Source: JADLFV01 sp964471555
GTDB taxonomy: Bacteria; Planctomycetota; Phycisphaerae; Phycisphaerales; Phycisphaeraceae
DNA length: 37,376 bases
Assembly (NCBI GenBank): GCA_964471555.1
Contig: CAYYGM010000025.1
Location: 1-37,376, forward strand
Reading direction: 5' to 3'
Translations under genes and position numbers: made by a program
Shown here: positions 1 to 7,275 of the stretch, one piece after another
Layout: each line of letters begins with the position of its first letter
Numbering within the stretch: the stretch's first letter is position 1
The notes under the pieces: generated by a model
Seen by the model: only the letters and a program-made list of their open reading frames with translations
Told to the model about the DNA's origin: nothing
The model's database searches: none

Positions 1-24
1 AGTTTTCTAGAAAACTAATAACAG
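1..24. repeat. Left-truncated copy of the 32-bp palindrome
   Basis: The window opens inside the same palindrome found three times at 11.3-11.8 kb. The right 24 of 32 bases are present and identical to the copies at 11301 and 11501 (half-site AGAAAACTAATAACAG). The missing left eight bases lie outside the window. It sits about 170 bp past the 3' end of ribB, so any gene it controls is to the left. Confidence 0.85.
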
Positions 25-191
25 CCGAAGCGTGCGTTTGTGCGTGTGTATGGGGCAGCAGGCGAACGTATGCGTCTGTGTGGGTGGGGGGGGCGAGCCT
101 CGGGCGAACGCATGGGCGCGTGGGGGATGCGTGGCGTGCAATGGGTGCAGCGGCGGCGGGGCGGGGGGGGTGTGCGGCTTGGGTCGGCGGG
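25..191. other. G/T-rich non-coding flank
   Basis: The 167 bases between the palindrome and the ribB stop are strongly G-rich on the plus strand, with several runs of three to eight G and GTGCGT-like steps. No open frame here looks like a protein. The G runs could form a quadruplex on the plus strand; the ribB transcript would carry the C-rich strand. No terminator hairpin with a T tract is visible. Confidence 0.4.
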
Positions 192-1358
192 TCAGTCGTT
201 CAGCGGCACGAACTGTTCGATGCTCAAGCCAAAACCGGCCAGGGCGGTGGGGGTGAAGGGGTGATTGGTCAGCAGTTTCAGGCGGCTGATGCCCAGGTCG
301 CGCAGGATCTGGCAGCCGATGCCGTAGGCCCCGGCGTTGGTCGGCGGTTTGCTGCCGGGGGTGGGGTGACGTTCGCCCAGGCGCAGGCGTTCGGGATCGT
401 CGCCGCGCAGTGTGGCGGTGTGCAGTTGTTGCAGCAAGCCCGTGCCGCCGCGATCGTGACGCAGGTAAACCACGGCGCCGCGGCCGGCTTTTTGAATCTT
501 GGCCAGGGCCGCCCACAGCGTTTTGCGCGTCGGTTGCGTCAGGTCTTCGAACACGTCGCCCAGCAGGTTCTGACTGTGCATGCGCACCAGCACCGGCTCG
601 TTGATCTCACGACTGCCCACGTCGCCGCAGACCAGGGCCACGTGCGGGAACGAATCGACCTGCGAGCGGTAGGCGATCAGCGTGAACGTGCCCAGTTCAT
701 TTTCAAAGGGCACTTCAGCGATGCGCTCGATCAGTTTTTCGCGCGAGAGGCGATGCTCGATGACGTCGGCCACGGAGCACATCTTCAGTTGATGCTTGTC
801 GCACAGTTTGGCCAGGTCATCACGGCGGGCCATGGTGCCGTCGTCGTTCATCACCTCGATGATGACGGCCGCGGGGCGAAGGCCGGCCATTTTGCACAGG
901 TCAACGGCCCCTTCGGTCTGACCGGCGCGGACCAGCGTGCCGCCGTCGCGGGCCCGCAGCGGTTGCGTGTGACCCGGTCGGGCCAGATCCTGCGGCTGGG
1001 TCTGTGGATCGGCTAACAAGCGGATGGTGGTGGCGCGGTCGGCGGCGCTGACGCCGGTGCTGACACCGAAGCGCGAGGCGGCATCGACGGTCACCGTGTA
1101 GGCGGTCGAGTGCAACGCGGTGGAGTGCGAGGTCTGCGGTTGCAGGACGAGACGCTCGCACAGTACGATCGACAGCGGCACGCACATCATGCCCCGGCCT
1201 TCGCGCAGCATGAAGTTGATGCTTGCGGGGGTGGCGTGCTCGGCCGCCAGCACCAGGTCGCCTTCGTTCTCGCGCTTTTCGTCATCGACCAGCACGATCA
1301 TGCGCCCGGCGGCCAGCTCATCGAGGATTTCGGGAATCGGAGTCATGGCAGGTTGCAA
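192..1358 (-). CDS. ribB: 3,4-dihydroxy-2-butanone 4-phosphate synthase with degenerate GTP cyclohydrolase II half (RibBX type)
   Basis: RibB converts ribulose 5-phosphate to formate and 3,4-dihydroxy-2-butanone 4-phosphate, the four-carbon precursor of riboflavin. Residues 1-200 carry the family signature DDEKRENEGD (25-34), a GHTQPLRA stretch (His130) and the IIEVMNDDGTMAR block. The position matching the metal-binding His153 of E. coli RibB is Gln147 (AGQTEG). Residues 200-388 align with GTP cyclohydrolase II (RMHSQNLLGD, LLTNHPF) but lack all three zinc Cys: the C-x10-C-x-C site reads N...TQPTR, and the catalytic RQEGR region is RHDRGG. This half is therefore probably not a cyclohydrolase, as described for RibBX proteins. 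The start is TTG directly after the TAG stop of the M16 gene, with AAGGGAG five bases upstream; an ATG at 1346 has no such site. Translation is probably coupled to the peptidase gene. Confidence 0.9.
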   Translation of the reverse strand: MQPAMTPIPEILDELAAGRMIVLVDDEKRENEGDLVLAAEHATPASINFMLREGRGMMCVPLSIVLCERLVLQPQTSHSTALHSTAYTVTVDAASRFGVSTGVSAADRATTIRLLADPQTQPQDLARPGHTQPLRARDGGTLVRAGQTEGAVDLCKMAGLRPAAVIIEVMNDDGTMARRDDLAKLCDKHQLKMCSVADVIEHRLSREKLIERIAEVPFENELGTFTLIAYRSQVDSFPHVALVCGDVGSREINEPVLVRMHSQNLLGDVFEDLTQPTRKTLWAALAKIQKAGRGAVVYLRHDRGGTGLLQQLHTATLRGDDPERLRLGERHPTPGSKPPTNAGAYGIGCQILRDLGISRLKLLTNHPFTPTALAGFGLSIEQFVPLND

Positions 1359-2588
1359 CTACGCTCCCTTCGGCGTCAGCCGCACCACGGCGCACGGCTC
1401 GGGCGGGGCGGCGGCCAGCAACTCGTGCACTTCGTCCAGCGTCACGGCCATCAAGCGCTCCAACTCCTGCTCCAGCGACACATGCCGGCCGAGGTACAGC
1501 CAGTTGGCGCCGAGGTTGGTCATGCGGCCCTGCGGACGTTCGCCCATCAGGGTGGCGCTGGTGGCCAACTTGTTCTTGGCGCGGACGATTTCTTCCTGCG
1601 ACAGATCCTCGCCCACCGCACGCAGCGTTTTCAACAGCACCTGCTCAACCTGTTCACCCTTCTCGGGATCACAACTGGCATAGCTGAAGAACGCGCCCAC
1701 GCGATCGTAAGGCAGATACGAAAGGTCCGCTTCGTCAGCCAGACCCGGATCGATCAGGGCCCAGTAGAGGCGCGAGCCTTCGCTGTCACCCAGCACATCA
1801 GCCAGCACGCGGGCGGCGTAGCGCTGCGAATCCTGCGCGGCCGGGCCGGGCCACATGGCAGCCATGTAGTGACGGTGCACGCGCTCGTCGGTCATGGTGT
1901 TGTCGTACTGTGCAGCCGGAGGATCGCCATGCTCGCGCACCGCGCCGGTCGGCTGCCAACTCGCGGTGCGCTGCGTCAGGTCGGCCAGCAATGCGTCGAA
2001 GTCCACGCGCCCCGCGGCGGCCACCACCAGGTTGTCGGGGCTGTAGCGCTGATTGAAATAGTCGCGCATCTGCTGGGCGGTCATCGAGCCGACGGTGGCG
2101 GCTGTGCCCAGCACGCGATGGCCCAGCGGGTGCCCCCGGAAGTAACTTTCGAGGATGGCGTCCTGTAAGCGCCAGCCGGGGCGGTCGTCGTACATGCTGA
2201 TCTCTTCGAGGATGACCTTGCGTTCCATCTCGAAGTCGTCCTCGCGCAGGGCCGGCCGCAGCATGTCGGTGAACAGGTCCACCGCCTGCGGCAACATCTC
2301 CGGCAGCACGTGGGCGTGATAGAGCGTCTGCTCGTGACTGGTGAAGGCGTTGAAGTCCGCCCCGATCTGGTCGAACTGGCGATTGACGTCGGCCGCGCTG
2401 CGCCCGGCGGCGGTGGCCTTGAACATCATGTGCTCGAGGAAGTGGCTGACGCCCATGAGCGGCGGCTGCTCATCGCGGGCCCCGGTGCGCACGAAGAAGC
2501 CGACCGCCGCGGTGTGAGCTGACGGATTGGCCTCGCAGAGTACGGTCAGTCCGTTGTCCAGTTGCTGATGATGAAACTGCGTATTCAT
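1359..2588 (-). CDS. M16 family zinc peptidase (mitochondrial processing peptidase-like)
   Basis: A 409-residue, pitrilysin-superfamily protease. The inverted zinc motif HFLEH is at residues 49-53, with the third ligand Glu near 129 (ILEEI), the correct distance for M16. The C-terminal half has the usual non-catalytic M16 repeat (ARVLADVLGDSEGSRLYWAL, then TLMGERPQGRM). The single-module length fits M16B enzymes that work as dimers on peptides or leaders. There is no signal peptide, so it is probably cytoplasmic. The ATG at 2588 is chosen because homology starts with MNTQFHHQQLDNGLTV; the open frame extends 35 codons further without family similarity. A TTGACA-17-AACAAT promoter lies upstream, and ribB follows without a gap. 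The substrate cannot be told from sequence. Confidence 0.92.
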   Translation of the reverse strand: MNTQFHHQQLDNGLTVLCEANPSAHTAAVGFFVRTGARDEQPPLMGVSHFLEHMMFKATAAGRSAADVNRQFDQIGADFNAFTSHEQTLYHAHVLPEMLPQAVDLFTDMLRPALREDDFEMERKVILEEISMYDDRPGWRLQDAILESYFRGHPLGHRVLGTAATVGSMTAQQMRDYFNQRYSPDNLVVAAAGRVDFDALLADLTQRTASWQPTGAVREHGDPPAAQYDNTMTDERVHRHYMAAMWPGPAAQDSQRYAARVLADVLGDSEGSRLYWALIDPGLADEADLSYLPYDRVGAFFSYASCDPEKGEQVEQVLLKTLRAVGEDLSQEEIVRAKNKLATSATLMGERPQGRMTNLGANWLYLGRHVSLEQELERLMAVTLDEVHELLAAAPPEPCAVVRLTPKGA

Positions 2589-2606
2589 GCTTGTCCCGTG
2601 AGCGGA

Positions 2607-2635
2607 ATTGTTCAGGGCGGGGGGTTGCTTGTCAA
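2607..2635 (-). promoter_or_regulatory. Sigma70-type promoter for M16-ribB
   Basis: On the minus strand TTGACA (2635-2630) is followed after 17 bases by AACAAT (2612-2607), 18 bases before the M16 ATG. The -35 is a perfect consensus and the -10 matches four of six. It lies in the gap after the amrS stop, so the M16-ribB pair can be transcribed independently of amrS. Confidence 0.55.
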
Positions 2636-2650
2636 TTGTGAGGGTGGGTT

Positions 2651-3736
2651 TCAGTTGCCGGCAATGCGCAGCGGCACGCGCTTGGAGCCCCAATCCCCCG
2701 GAAGGGATTCAAAAACGCCGGGGATCGTGTGCTGGCAGTGCGGACAGTGGGCGACGGCATCGGCATCCAGTTGCAGGTCGTAGCGGCCGAGCTGATACCA
2801 GTCGCGCTCGATCAGGGTGTGCCCGCAGTTGGGGCAGTGCGTGGAGTCGCGGTCGGGATCGTGCACGTTGCCGACGTAAACGTAGCGCAGGCCGGCTGCC
2901 TTGGCCAGATCGTAGCAGCGGATCAGCGTGCGGTGCGGCGTGGGCGGGACGTCGAGCATCTTGTAGTCGGGATGAAACGCACTGAAGTGCAGCGGCACAT
3001 CCGGGCCCAGGTGCTCCAGCAGCCAGTCGCACATGCGCGTGATCTCATCGGGTGAGTCGTTCTGGCCCGGTATGACCAGCGTGGTGATCTCGAACCAGAC
3101 ATTCGTCTCGTGCTTCAGATACACCAGCGTGTCGAGCACCGGCTGCAACGCGGTTTGCGTGAGCTTGCGATAGAACGTCTCGGTGAAAGCCTTGAGGTCC
3201 ACGTTGGCGGCATCCATCCCCCGGAAGAAAACTTCGCGCGGCCCAGGTGAGATGTAACCCGCCGTCACCGCGACGGTCTTGATCCCGCGCTCGTGAGCAG
3301 CAGCGGCGATGTCGATGGCGTACTCCGCCCAGATGACCGGATCGTTGTAAGTGAAGGCAATCGAGCGACAGCCGGTGCGCAGGGCAGCTTCAGCGATGGC
3401 TTCGGGTGAAGCTTCATCAGCCAGGGTGTCGATCTCGCGGCTCTTGGAGATGTCGTGATTCTGACAGAACTTGCAACCGAGATTGCAGCCGGCCGTGCCC
3501 AGACTCAGCACTGCGCTGCCGGGCAGGAAGTGGTTGAGCGGTTTCTTTTCGATGGGGTCGATGCAGAACCCGCTGGATCGGCCGTAGGTCGTCAGCTCCA
3601 GCCTGCCGTCCACGTTGGCCCGCACGAAGCAGAAGCCGCGGCCGCCGGGGGGAATGTGGCACTCGCGGGGGCAGAGCGTACAGACCACTTTGCCATCTGG
3701 ATGAGGGGTCCACCATTGGGTGGGTGTGCGGGGCAT
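2651..3736 (-). CDS. amrS: AmmeMemoRadiSam-type radical SAM enzyme (PflA-like)
   Basis: A 361-residue radical SAM protein. The cluster motif is GCNLGCKFC with Cys84, Cys88 and Cys91 in the CxxxCxxC spacing. An N-terminal Cys set (CTLCPREC, 19-26) and the YGRSSGFCIDPIEKKPL stretch are typical of AmmeMemoRadiSam system radical SAM enzymes and separate them from PflA. The C-terminus has two further Cys pairs (CPNCGH, CPHCQH), probably a zinc ribbon. The family is usually encoded with Memo and AMMECR1 proteins; neither is in this window. The true substrate is not established here. The ATG at 3736 lies ten bases after a TACAAT -10 box. Assignment to the family is firm, biochemical role less so. 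Confidence 0.9.
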   Translation of the reverse strand: MPRTPTQWWTPHPDGKVVCTLCPRECHIPPGGRGFCFVRANVDGRLELTTYGRSSGFCIDPIEKKPLNHFLPGSAVLSLGTAGCNLGCKFCQNHDISKSREIDTLADEASPEAIAEAALRTGCRSIAFTYNDPVIWAEYAIDIAAAAHERGIKTVAVTAGYISPGPREVFFRGMDAANVDLKAFTETFYRKLTQTALQPVLDTLVYLKHETNVWFEITTLVIPGQNDSPDEITRMCDWLLEHLGPDVPLHFSAFHPDYKMLDVPPTPHRTLIRCYDLAKAAGLRYVYVGNVHDPDRDSTHCPNCGHTLIERDWYQLGRYDLQLDADAVAHCPHCQHTIPGVFESLPGDWGSKRVPLRIAGN

Positions 3737-3746
3737 GACAGAGGTA

Positions 3747-3752
3747 ATTGTA
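3747..3752 (-). promoter_or_regulatory. -10 box (TACAAT) of amrS
   Basis: TACAAT on the minus strand ends ten bases before the amrS ATG, giving an expected leader of only a few nucleotides. No clear -35 is seen. The same short spacing recurs at several genes in the window. Confidence 0.4.
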
Positions 3753-3770
3753 TGGGGCGTATGGGGGAAG

Positions 3771-3806
3771 GAGGCTTGAGGAGTGAGGATTGCGGCTTGA
3801 GATTTG
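3771..3806. repeat. Single heptad-word array (GAGGCTT type)
   Basis: Five consecutive 7-nt words (GAGGCTT, GAGGAGT, GAGGATT, GCGGCTT, GAGATTT) lie in the amrS to small-protein gap. No complementary arm was found, unlike most other heptad elements here, so this may be a half or decayed element. Confidence 0.5.
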
Positions 3807-3959
3807 GGCGGAGGTTCGCCCCGGTGGGTGTTGCGGATGAGTGTGAGGCAGCCGCCCGGAACTGCCTTTTTCGCCGAAAATTACAACAATTCTGGTTTTT
3901 GAGGCGTTTTGTTAGCGGTGTTTTAACTTCCGGGGGTGGTCCGCAAGGGGTTATATCGC

Positions 3960-3965
3960 TAGAAT
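3960..3965 (+). promoter_or_regulatory. -10 box (TAGAAT) of the 74-aa gene
   Basis: GCTAGAAT ends seven bases before the ATG at 3973. With a start site six to seven bases after the -10, the mRNA would begin at or next to the start codon. No Shine-Dalgarno sequence is present, which fits a leaderless message. Confidence 0.45.
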
Positions 3966-3972
3966 TGATCCT

Positions 3973-4197
3973 ATGCGTGTGATTGTGAAAGCGACCGATC
4001 ATGACGGCCACCAGATCCAGAAGGGCGATACGGTGGCTGCCCTGGCCGATAACATGACCGGGAAGGTCTGCGAGTTGGCCGGGGAGGATGGCGAACAGTT
4101 CGTGCGGGTCCGCCCCATCTTCCAAAGTTACGGTAAGGGCGTCTGGCACGCCGCGGAACACGTCCGCTGGCTTTCCAGTCCTAAGGCTAAAAGTTAA
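3973..4197 (+). CDS. Small conserved-looking protein, KOW-like
   Basis: A 74-residue protein of unknown function. Its middle reads QIQKGDTVAALADNMTGKVCEL, then EQFVRVRPIFQSYGKGVWHAAEHVRWL. The GDTV...GKV pattern resembles a small SH3-like or KOW beta-barrel, a fold often used to bind RNA or protein, but this is only a resemblance. It has no signal peptide or membrane segment. It is probably real because its codon use matches its neighbours, a -10 box lies at a suitable distance, and an AT-rich hairpin follows. It stands alone between a minus-strand operon and the 3D-domain gene. Confidence 0.6.
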   Translation: MRVIVKATDHDGHQIQKGDTVAALADNMTGKVCELAGEDGEQFVRVRPIFQSYGKGVWHAAEHVRWLSSPKAKS

Positions 4198-4216
4198 ATG
4201 GATTTATAACTTTTTT
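4189..4216 (+). terminator. AT-rich terminator-like hairpin after the 74-aa gene
   Basis: AAAAGTTA (4189-4196) pairs with TAACTTTT (4207-4214) across a ten-base loop and runs into six T. The stop codon lies in the left arm. The stem is all weak pairs apart from one G-C, so efficiency is doubtful. Confidence 0.35.
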
Positions 4217-4312
4217 CTCCGGGGGCATGCTGTTTTCATGGCATGGACCGATAGCCTCAGCTACAATTTGGACCTTAACCGACCCCCCCAGGACGCCGAC
4301 TTCCAGTAAGTG

Positions 4313-4939
4313 ATGATCCGACGCTCTCCCACAAACCTGCCGCTATGGGCGGAGTTTGCTCTGCTGACACTGGCGGTCACAAGCCTGTGCCTGGTGCTGG
4401 GCCTGTTGATCCGTGGCTTCGTGTCGGTCGGCAGCGGGGCGGTCAGCCTGATGCAGGTCAAGCAGGCTCCCCAGACCGCAGCGACCAGTGTTCACGACAA
4501 CCCCGTCGTCCAAATCTTCCGCGCTCCGGCTTTCGAAAATGTCTCTCCTGCGGCGGAGGCCGATTCATCGGCCGTCACTCCCACACCCCCCGCCAGCTTC
4601 GATGGTCGGCCGCTCAAGGCCGTGGGCAAGATCACCATGCTGGTGACCGCCTACAGCCCGGACGAGCGGTCCTGCGGCAAGTGGGCCGACGGCAAGACCG
4701 CCTCCGGCTACAGCGTGTGGACCAACGGCATGAAACTGGTCGCGGCTGACACCCGCGTGCTGCCCTTCGGCAGCATCATCAGCGTGCCCGGGTACAACGG
4801 CGGCAAGCCCGTGCAGGTGCTCGACCGCGGCGGCAAGATCAAAGGCAATCGCCTCGATGTGCTCTATCCCACCCACGAGATCGCCCGTCGCTGGGGCGCC
4901 CAGCGCCTGACGGTCACCGTGTGGAAGTATGCGGATTAG
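4313..4939 (+). CDS. Membrane-anchored 3D-domain protein (double-psi beta-barrel, MltA/YabE-like)
   Basis: A 208-residue protein with one N-terminal membrane segment (about 14-35), a Ser/Thr/Pro/Ala-rich linker (40-100) and a C-terminal 3D domain. The three family Asp residues are Asp146 (AADTRVLPFG), Asp171 (VLDRGG) and Asp182 (NRLDVL). In this family they line the active site of lytic transglycosylase-type barrels that cleave peptidoglycan. The N-in anchor places the domain in the periplasm. The ATG at 4313 is preferred over the adjacent GTG at 4310. A GCTACAAT box at 4260-4267 may be the -10. The preceding gene is unrelated. The domain call is solid; the substrate is inferred from the family. 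Confidence 0.8.
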   Translation: MIRRSPTNLPLWAEFALLTLAVTSLCLVLGLLIRGFVSVGSGAVSLMQVKQAPQTAATSVHDNPVVQIFRAPAFENVSPAAEADSSAVTPTPPASFDGRPLKAVGKITMLVTAYSPDERSCGKWADGKTASGYSVWTNGMKLVAADTRVLPFGSIISVPGYNGGKPVQVLDRGGKIKGNRLDVLYPTHEIARRWGAQRLTVTVWKYAD

Positions 4940-5028
4940 TTGGTGGTCTTTGGTTGTTGGTTGTTGGTAAGACGCAAGCGTGTCCGCCGACCAACAACCA
5001 TCAACCAAAAACTATCAACCATCAACCC
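4939..5028. repeat. Heptad dyad, CAACCAT/TTGGTTG word
   Basis: The left arm (4939-4968) iterates TTGGTTG-like heptads, and the right arm (4990-5028) iterates CAACCAT, CAACCAA and CAACCAT. The loop begins AAGACGCAAG. The left arm starts at the last base of the 3D-gene TAG stop and the right arm ends next to the ispA stop. It fills the gap between two convergent genes and could fold as a bidirectional hairpin, but no T tract follows. Confidence 0.75.
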
Positions 5029-5031
5029 TAC

Positions 5032-5937
5032 TCAGTGGCTTCTGACCGCCAGGTGTTCGACCAGGCGGGCGAGTATGTGGCCGCTGTCGCCCAACGGTTT
5101 GAGGGCGGCGATGGCTTCGGTCTGCGCGCGCTCGATCTCCGCCCGAGCGCCGTCGAGGCCGAGCAGGGCGGGGTAGGTGAGCTTGTTCTGTTTTTCGTCT
5201 TTGCCGGCCGTTTTGCCAAGCTGCTCGGTGGTGGCGGTGACGTCCAGGACATCGTCCACGATCTGGAACATCAGGCCGATGGCTTCGCCGTAGCGGGTGA
5301 GGCTTTCGAGCTTGGCATCGTCCGCATTGCCGCACATGGCGCCCATGCGGCAACTGGCGCGGATCAGCGCGCCGGTCTTGTGGCGATGGGTGCGCTTGAG
5401 GCGGGCAAGATCGTCCAGAGCTTCACCGTCGTCATCAGGCAGCGTGTCGTAGACCTGGCCGGCCACCATGTCGTTGGTAGCCACGGCCAACTCGCGCACG
5501 ATCGCGGCTGCAAGTGCAGGTGACGGGATCGACGGGTCGCACACGATCAACTCAAAGGCCAGCGTGTTCATGCCGTCGCCGGCCAGGATGGCCATGGCCT
5601 CGTTGGTGTGCTTGTGCAGGGTGGGCCGGCCGCGGCGCAGGTCGTCGTCGTCCATGGCGGGCAGGTCGTCGTGGACGAGGCTGAAGGTGTGGATCATCTC
5701 GATGGCGGCGGCGGGCGCCATGGCCTGGGTGAACGAGCCGCCGACGGCCTGGCAGCAGCGCAGCACCAGGGCCGGCCGCAGGCGTTTACCGCCGCCGAGC
5801 AGGGCGTATTCGATGGCCTGGCGCAGGTTGGCCGGCAGTGGGCGGCCGGCCAGGAACTGCTGAAGATAGCTGTCCACCTGTTTGGCCGGTGCGAGGATGG
5901 CGTCGAGGTCGAGGGTTGAGTTTGTGGATGCGGGCAT
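5032..5937 (-). CDS. ispA: Polyprenyl (farnesyl/geranylgeranyl) diphosphate synthase
   Basis: A 301-residue trans-prenyltransferase that condenses DMAPP/IPP units into C15 or C20 diphosphates. The first Asp-rich motif is HDDLPAMDDDD (89-99), the bacterial DDxx(xx)D form, and the second is FQIVDDVLD (about 224-232). GGGKRLRP (48-55) binds IPP. The Thr-Phe residues five before the first motif (HTFSLVHDD) suggest a short to medium product. It would supply undecaprenyl and quinone precursors, which fits its place downstream of murG on the same strand. A TATACT -10 box lies 19 bases upstream of the ATG. Confidence 0.92.
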   Translation of the reverse strand: MPASTNSTLDLDAILAPAKQVDSYLQQFLAGRPLPANLRQAIEYALLGGGKRLRPALVLRCCQAVGGSFTQAMAPAAAIEMIHTFSLVHDDLPAMDDDDLRRGRPTLHKHTNEAMAILAGDGMNTLAFELIVCDPSIPSPALAAAIVRELAVATNDMVAGQVYDTLPDDDGEALDDLARLKRTHRHKTGALIRASCRMGAMCGNADDAKLESLTRYGEAIGLMFQIVDDVLDVTATTEQLGKTAGKDEKQNKLTYPALLGLDGARAEIERAQTEAIAALKPLGDSGHILARLVEHLAVRSH

Positions 5938-5956
5938 GGGTCAAAAATCCGGCGGC

Positions 5957-5962
5957 AGTATA
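5957..5962 (-). promoter_or_regulatory. -10 box (TATACT) of ispA
   Basis: GCTATACTGCCGCC on the minus strand is almost the same 14-mer as GCTACAATGCCGCC before scpB. It would give a 12-nt leader. No convincing -35 is seen. Confidence 0.4.
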
Positions 5963-6001
5963 GCAAGCGGGGAATGTCTGATGTCTGGGTGCTGATATCC
6001 T

Positions 6002-6054
6002 TGCGAGCCGCGTCGTGTCGACGCGGTAACCGCCGCGACACGACCCGGCTCGCA
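6002..6054. repeat. Long hairpin dyad after murG
   Basis: TGCGAGCCG (6002-6010) pairs with CGGCTCGCA (6046-6054). Inside, GTCGTGTCG pairs with CGACACGAC, and GCGG-TAA-CCGC closes the tip. The nearly continuous stem of about 22 pairs begins three bases after the murG stop. It lacks a T tract, so it is a REP-like element or an mRNA 3'-end stabiliser rather than a clear terminator. Confidence 0.75.
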
Positions 6055-6056
6055 GA

Positions 6057-7175
6057 TCACCTGCGCACACCCAAACCCATCATCAGCCAGCGGGCGATGG
6101 CGGTGGCGCCGTCGCGCGGGGGGTTGTCGCGCATGATCTTGGCCATGCGTTCGCGCTGGGTGATGTTGCGCATCAGGGCGGACAGCGGGCCGATCAGTTG
6201 TGAGGCGTTGACGATGGGATCGATGCGATCGCTCATCAGCAGGGCAGCCCCGGCGTTGACCAGCGGCTCGCAGTTGCGGCGCTGATGCTGGTCGCGATGG
6301 AATGGATACGGCAGGAAAATCGTCGGCACGGCATTGGCCCAGACCTCGGCCACGCTGCCGGCCCCGGCCCGGCTGATCGCCAGCGTCGCCGCCGACCAGG
6401 CCAGGCCCATGTGGTTGCAGAACGGCTCAACCACCGCGCGGATGCAGGCCTGACGATACGCAGCCGCGACTTCTTCGCGGTCCCTTTCGCCGGTCAGGTG
6501 CAGCACCTGCCAGTCGCCCAACGCCTTGCGGGCTTCGGTGCGGGTGCACAGCTCCATCATCAGACGGTTGATCGTCATCGCTCCCTGCGAGCCGGCCGTG
6601 ATGAACAGCGTGTTCAACTCCGGGCGCAGGCCCAGCTCATAACGAGCCTTGCCGGGCAGTTCCATGGCCAAGCTGGACCGGCGCAGGGGCACGCCGATGG
6701 TGCGGGCCTTGGGCAGCTTGTCGGTGTCGTAAACGCTGAAGATGACCGCGGCGTCCTTGGCCATGCGGCGGTTGGCTTTGCCGGGGGTGGCGTCGAGGTT
6801 GACCAGGGCGACGGGCACTTTGGCCAAGCGGGCGGCGGCGACGGCGGGAGCGCTGACGAACCCGCCGGTGGCGACCATGGCCACCGCGCCGGTGCGGCGA
6901 ATGACCTCCAGCGTCTCGCGCCGGGCCTGCTTGAAGCCCTGATAGAAGCTGAACAGTTCCGCCGGCGTGATGCGAAACGGTTGGGCCGACAGCGCGGTGT
7001 AGGGATAGCCCATGCGCTTGAGCATCATGGCGTCGGTGTTGCGGTCGGAAACCAGAAAGTGCGGCCCGACCGGCACGCGATTCTCACGCAGCCGCTCCAG
7101 GATTGCGACGTTGGGGAAGATATGTCCGCCCGATCCGCCGCCGGCAAACAGGATCACGCGATCACCGCTGCTCAT
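6057..7175 (-). CDS. murG: UDP-GlcNAc:undecaprenyl-pyrophosphoryl-MurNAc-pentapeptide GlcNAc transferase
   Basis: MurG is the membrane-surface GT28 enzyme that turns lipid I into lipid II in peptidoglycan synthesis. The protein has 372 residues. The N-terminal FAGGGSGGHIFPN loop (10-22) binds lipid I and the diphosphate. The ITAGSQGA segment opens the C-terminal Rossmann domain, and SRAGAGSVAEVWANAVPTIFLPYP followed by DQHQRRN forms the UDP-GlcNAc site. The usual dcw division cluster (mraY, murD, ftsW) is absent; here murG lies between a sialidase-like gene and ispA. A TATCAT -10 box ends eight bases before the ATG, suggesting a nearly leaderless message. Confidence 0.93.
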   Translation of the reverse strand: MSSGDRVILFAGGGSGGHIFPNVAILERLRENRVPVGPHFLVSDRNTDAMMLKRMGYPYTALSAQPFRITPAELFSFYQGFKQARRETLEVIRRTGAVAMVATGGFVSAPAVAAARLAKVPVALVNLDATPGKANRRMAKDAAVIFSVYDTDKLPKARTIGVPLRRSSLAMELPGKARYELGLRPELNTLFITAGSQGAMTINRLMMELCTRTEARKALGDWQVLHLTGERDREEVAAAYRQACIRAVVEPFCNHMGLAWSAATLAISRAGAGSVAEVWANAVPTIFLPYPFHRDQHQRRNCEPLVNAGAALLMSDRIDPIVNASQLIGPLSALMRNITQRERMAKIMRDNPPRDGATAIARWLMMGLGVRR

Positions 7176-7183
7176 GCGTTGCC

Positions 7184-7189
7184 ATGATA
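7184..7189 (-). promoter_or_regulatory. -10 box (TATCAT) of murG
   Basis: TATCAT on the minus strand is followed by eight bases and then the murG ATG. No Shine-Dalgarno sequence is seen in that gap. Confidence 0.4.
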
Positions 7190-7275
7190 CTGTGTCAGCG
7201 TCCGTCCGGCGTGGCCGCCGGGGCTGAACGGTGAAGCCGCCGCGACCACGCGGCGATCGTGTGCGGCCGACTTCA

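Noticed and set aside
78..1016. Plus-strand open frame antisense to ribB
   Set aside because: It is the shadow of ribB; the protein has no family features and codon use follows the opposite strand.
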